DNA of 64,000 nt. Origin: Dipteronia dyeriana (lineage: Eukaryota > Streptophyta > Magnoliopsida > Sapindales > Sapindaceae). Each line of letters opens with the position of its first letter. Position 1 is the first letter of the stretch. The notes beneath the pieces were generated by a model. It ran no database searches and was not told the DNA's origin. It worked only from the letters and a program-made list of their open reading frames with translations. This document shows positions 59,840-64,000 of the stretch, in pieces. The stretch lies in assembly GCA_032871835.1 (NCBI GenBank), contig CM065299.1:93665152-93729151 (forward strand), in the 5' to 3' direction. A program made the translations under genes and the position numbers.

Positions 59840-60628
59840 TAAAATGCCAGGTAAACATCCAGATAGGTATTCAGAAAATATCCTACAAGATAGTGCCGAA
59901 GAAGAGAAAACCTGAGTAAGCATATATTGAATGAAACCTACTCGGGGTCAGTTAACAACACTCGGGACTAGTTAAACAACGCTTCCACTCGGGCTCAAAC
60001 GGCGCTACTCGGGACCATCAGGTATTACTCTTACTCGACAATAAATACGATCCGAGTAAGAACTTGGTGCTCAATTCACACGGATTAAGTCATTAAATAC
60101 GCGAAGATATCCATCAGGAAGGAATCCTAAATAAAATAGAACATTAAGTTAGAAGAGTCCCCAATCAGGAAATAACTTGATTTCTTTACAAAGACTACAT
60201 TCTTATAAGGAAACAAGTCCAAGTTGGACTGGACTACTAGAATCCCATTCGACTTCCATACAAGACTCCGAAACAGAAAAGAAGACAATCAGCCTCAAGC
60301 AAGTAAATAATTGTAATTAAATACAAAGATCCTGTATTACTTGTACAAAGCAGATTAGGGTTCTATAAACATATAAATAGACCCATAATCTCGTCCAGAA
60401 AAGATATAGGCAATATAGCATACACAACAAGCAACAGAAAAATACAGAGAGAAGAAAAAGAGATCAAGAGCTTGTAAACATCATATTTTCATAGTGGATT
60501 TTGGCTTGGTTGATCCTTCAACCACCCGTGGACGTTTCTCCGATTATCGGAGTTTTACCATGTAAAACTTGTGTCATTACTTTCTCTGAATCTCTTTCTC
60601 TTTGAATTAATAGCCGAAATCCAATCCT
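59840..60628 (+). mobile_element. LTR remnant, Gypsy-like
   Basis: LTR-like architecture: a body with repeated actcggg words, a TATA-like ataaatagac near 60375, GA-rich R region with agagatcaagagcttgtaaa near 60460, then aaccacccgtggacg and ttttaccatgtaaaa before the next LTR begins at 60629. This layout resembles plant LTR R-U5 regions. Neither the left border nor a partner LTR was found. Family is a guess. Confidence 0.45.
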
Positions 60629-62361
60629 TGTTGGATCTTCTGATACAATCCAGAAATCGACGTCAACATAAACAATATTGAAATAATATTGGTGGAATTT
60701 TACGCGAAGCGTTGCTAAATAGAACACAAACAAACAATAGCAAAATAAAGAATTAAGATGAAGAGAATAAATCCAATCACACAACACAAGAAGATTTTAC
60801 GTGGAAATCCAAATCGAGAAAAAACCACGGCCGTTAGGACGACAAGAGAAATAATCCACTATGTGATAAATTGTTACAACCACACTTTCATGATTCTCTC
60901 TCTAAACTACCCTAAACCCAATTACACCCGATACTCTCTTGAGATCTCTATATTTGCTAATTTGCTCCATGTTAGGTTTGACTCGTATTCTCAAGTGAAC
61001 CCAATGTTAACCAAACAAAACTCAACTGATGTGGAGCTTCCTGGAGACGTGGGATAAAGTTTGGAAGTTGAAGATGGTGTTTGAGGGAGGCTTGAAGACT
61101 GAAAGAACAGATGGAAATAAGAAATGTGTTTTCTTCTGGAAAGTTCTTGTGCTAATCATATTAGGAAAATCTTGTACTTAAAAGAAAATGATTTCTTTTA
61201 AATAAGAAGATTTGTCATAAATAGGAAATAGTATTTATGTGGAACAAACAATTCTTGTACGTTTAGGAGTAGGATTTCCTTTTATGTTAAACTCCCTGTA
61301 ACTATTATAAATAGACCTTGTATCTAGGTTATTTTGTGTGGAGAAAAAAGAACACCATGTAACATCAGAGAGTAGTAGAGAGATCCGGGTGAGAGACCTG
61401 TGGGAATATCATGGGAGGGATCAAAAGGAATATCAGTGGATCAAGTTAGAGATCCGTGAGTGATATTCAGGGGAGACTTAAGGGATATTGTGGGGTTCTT
61501 GGTGAGGATTTTGTGAGCGTGGTTTAGGGTTTGGGTGTGAGAGAGAATCTTGGAATATATGGTTGTAACAATTTATCATATAGTGAAATTTTCTCTGTCG
61601 TCCTGACAGCCCGTGGTTTTTTACCCGATTTGGGTTTTCCACGTATATCTTGTGTTGTGATTGGATTATTTTCTCTTATCTATTTTTTCTGCTATTGACG
61701 TTATTAATTGCTATGAATTATGGGCATATATTAGGCACGATGATTCCACGATCATCGATTCAAAATCTCCAACACTCCACACATAATAGTCTAGCTATTA
61801 GGGTCTATTCATACGAATTACAGTGAGTTTAATATAAAAGGAAATCCTACTCCTAAATGTACAAGAATTACTTGTTCCACATAAATACTATTTCCTATTT
61901 ATGACAAGTCTTCTTGTTTAAAAGAAATAATTTTCTTTTAAGTACAAGATTTTCCTAATCTGATTAACACAAGTATTTACAGAAGAAAACACATTTCCTA
62001 TTTCGTGCAAAATCCACTATTGATGCGGTTCGGGTCGTGGTTGGCCACCCACGCCCTACACCACATGCATCGCTGTCGTCCACCGCTCCGAGTACCGCGG
62101 TTAGTGCACTTGCCTCTGCCGCTGTTCGTGCCGCGTAAACTCACATGCATTCTACCGCTCTCTGTGTCGCGGTCTGTGCACGTGTCCGCACCGCGATCCA
62201 GACCGCGGTACTTACCAGATTTCGTTTTCTTCAGTTCTTCGGTCTCCAAACCTCCCTAAAACTCTATCTCCTACTTCCAAACGCATCCCACGTCTCCAGG
62301 AAGTCTTCGCATTGGTTGAATCCCATTTGATAGCCATTGGAAATTCAAACCATATCTAACA
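60629..62361 (-). mobile_element. older solo LTR, inverted and interrupted
   Basis: On the minus strand this is a copy of the LTR found intact at 60970-61774. Its 3' part is 60629-60964 and its 5' part 61780-62361. It starts tgttgg (plus strand, 60629) and ends ctaaca (62361; a second similar end after a 30-bp duplication at about 62393). Shared blocks include the gtggttttttacccgatttg-type U5 sequence (complement at 60790-60840) and the cacgtctccagg block (62289). The 5' part carries an extra GC-rich ~230-bp segment (about 62015-62240) absent from the younger copy. No matching target duplication was found at its outer ends. Confidence 0.75.
60965..61779 (+). mobile_element. solo LTR with perfect 5-bp target duplication (Copia-like)
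   Basis: The LTR is 60970-61774 (805 bp), starting tgttagg and ending ccaaca. It is flanked by identical ctcca on both sides (60965-60969 and 61775-61779). A TATA-like tataaatag lies at 61316-61324, and the U5 end has the gggttttccacgtat / cttgtgttgtgattgg words typical of plant Copia LTRs. No internal domain or second LTR is present, so it arose by LTR-LTR recombination. It sits inside an older inverted copy of the same family. Confidence 0.88.
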
Positions 62362-62393
62362 AATAATACTCATAATCAAGCCATATCTAACAA

Positions 62394-64000
62394 ATAATAC
62401 TCATAATCTATCTTCCTGAATATTTAATTACTTTACCTTCTCAAAACAAAGAAAAAGTCAAAAAATAGTGTTTATTAAGGGTCAATTCTCTCGGTGGTTA
62501 GAGACTAATATATCCATCTTTTCTTATTAAACCGTAACATATGAGAAAATCTTTACTTTTGGAGGATGAATTCTATTATTGGACAAGGTCCACAGCGTAG
62601 AGAGTGCACTAAGAAAGCACCACCAAACAACAAATATACAAATAATTCACCAATTTTTAAATGTTTAAGTTTTTCGGAGGAGACAGAACTCAGAAGACAC
62701 CAACTTTATTGATCGATTAGCAATAAGACTTTGAACAAAATAAAGCAAACAAACAATCACTCCCAAATCTTGTCCATAGATTAAGATTTTTTTCCTTTTT
62801 CTTTTGCCAGGATGTGTATATATAAAAAAATAGAGCAAGATAAGGACAAGTCATAACTTATGTTGCATTTGATTTTTTCGTTTGAAGACCGAATGATGTT
62901 GAATTATATTGAACACAGAATAGTTACTGAAAATTGAAAACTGAATAAAATTTTTGATTTTTTTTTTACTGAAAACCGAAATAAGTAATAAGTTGTTTGT
63001 TTTTTTAAGTTATAAATATCTGAAAATAAATATTTGTACACCTATACCCTTTTAACTATTATTTGTTATATATTTATATTTTAATGTATTCCATGTTTAT
63101 ATTTCGAATTATAATAATATAATTCTCTATCAATGTAAACATATCATATAAATATACCACAAACAGACATAATTCAATTATATATATATATATACTTATA
63201 TGTAAATTAACAAAATTATTGTCGAATTTGAAAGTATCTCATTTAGGTATATAGAGATAATATTGTGGTGCTTGCGATACATATAAAGTGCATGTAGTTT
63301 ATGGTTAAGTTAGTTTAAGTTTGTTTGTAAAATCGGTTAATTTATTTTTTAAAGTTCTAATTTTATGTATTCACATAATATAAAACTAATCAAAATATGA
63401 GGAAAAAAAAAGTCTTTACCGAAATATAAATAGAAAGCGAAACAAGTTTGAATACAATTAAAAAAAAACGTTGGATTCAAATGGAGATTTTAGAGTTTTG
63501 AAAAAACATGATTTTATAGCTGCTAAAATTATTTAACTAGTGAGAAAAAAAATATGGTTAAGGGTGTGAGAGAAGATAAAACAGGAAAATAAATAAGACT
63601 TGTAAGGATAAATTTGAAAGTTATAAATTAATATATATTCAGTTGATTTGTTCAGTGATTTTAAGAGTCCATTAAGTGATTTTATCACTTAAAAAATCAA
63701 ACAAAATAACTTAATGACACACATTAATTGTCACTGAGTGTTAATTGAAAAAATCAAACAGACCCTTCTAATATTCACACGTTGAGAAAGTAAAGTGTTC
63801 ACTCATAAAAATATTGACTATTTAGCTCACTTTAAATAAGTGGATATATATATAAAAGTCTAAAATTTTATTTGAACATTAATTTAATTGAAAATTAAAA
63901 AAAATTATGTAATATAAGCATATATTCTAATGCAAAATTAATAACATAAACATGATATCAAAAAAATTTAAGATAATAATTAAACTTAAATTCGGAACAT
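62394..64000. other. AT-rich right flank with possible hAT-like MITE
   Basis: No gene. Approximately 62862-63768 may be a MITE: left end gcatttgattttttcg, right end (other strand) gggtctgtttgattttttca, with an AT-rich interior and further tttgattttttaa-like words. No target duplication could be found, so it stays tentative. Confidence 0.35.

Noticed and set aside
61998..62330. Open frames on both strands in the GC-rich part of the old LTR
   Set aside because: They follow from GC-rich repeat words and have no domain or splice context.

Overview
This is nuclear DNA of a flowering plant, almost certainly a eudicot. The genes are split by many AT-rich introns and lie between transposon-derived stretches. 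Six protein genes can be modelled exon by exon: DICER-LIKE 1 (DCL1, +, 5616-16518), two tandem soluble inorganic pyrophosphatases (PPA, -, 17969-19232 and 20573-22403), a wall-associated receptor-kinase-like gene with a dead kinase domain (WAKL, -, 24320-26705), the autophagy kinase ATG1 (+, 43918-48770) and the clock MYB factor LHY (-, 49795-55768). The exon sums of all six models are divisible by three. The order and orientation DCL1(+), PPA(-), LHY(-) is the same as at the top of Arabidopsis chromosome 1 (AT1G01040-AT1G01050-AT1G01060), so this is an old conserved gene block, here widened by a PPA duplication, the WAKL and ATG1 genes and transposons. The species cannot be named from the sequence.

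Layout: 1-5.1 kb is a gene-poor flank with a hAT-type element (2124-3039) and a CACTA-like end (to 3867). 5.1-16.6 kb is DCL1. 17.9-23.0 kb is the PPA pair. 24.3-26.8 kb is WAKL. 28.6-40.7 kb is a nested transposon block: a decayed Ty3/Gypsy fragment (LTR, primer-binding site, gag, protease) split by an ~8.3-kb Mutator-like element (30196-38495) that carries a transposase pseudogene without its catalytic core and a Ulp1-type peptidase gene, each preceded by a minisatellite. 40.7-43.7 kb is AT-rich DNA. 43.9-48.8 kb is ATG1 and 49.8-57 kb is LHY. 57.9-59.3 kb is a giant fold-back element. 59.8-62.4 kb is an LTR pile-up in which a solo LTR with a perfect target duplication sits inside an older, inverted copy of its own family. 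The remainder is AT-rich.

The most interesting signals concern RNA biology. (1) DCL1 intron 14 contains a long pri-miRNA-like hairpin whose 3' arm resembles Arabidopsis miR838, which is hosted by the same intron of Arabidopsis DCL1. (2) The miR162 target site is intact across the exon 12/13 junction, so two small-RNA feedback routes may act on one gene. (3) Both PPA copies carry a minor (U12-type) intron, and in the second copy the first intron base has changed from G to T, giving an apparent TT-AG intron that either still splices or disables that copy. (4) The two PPA copies differ by two introns.
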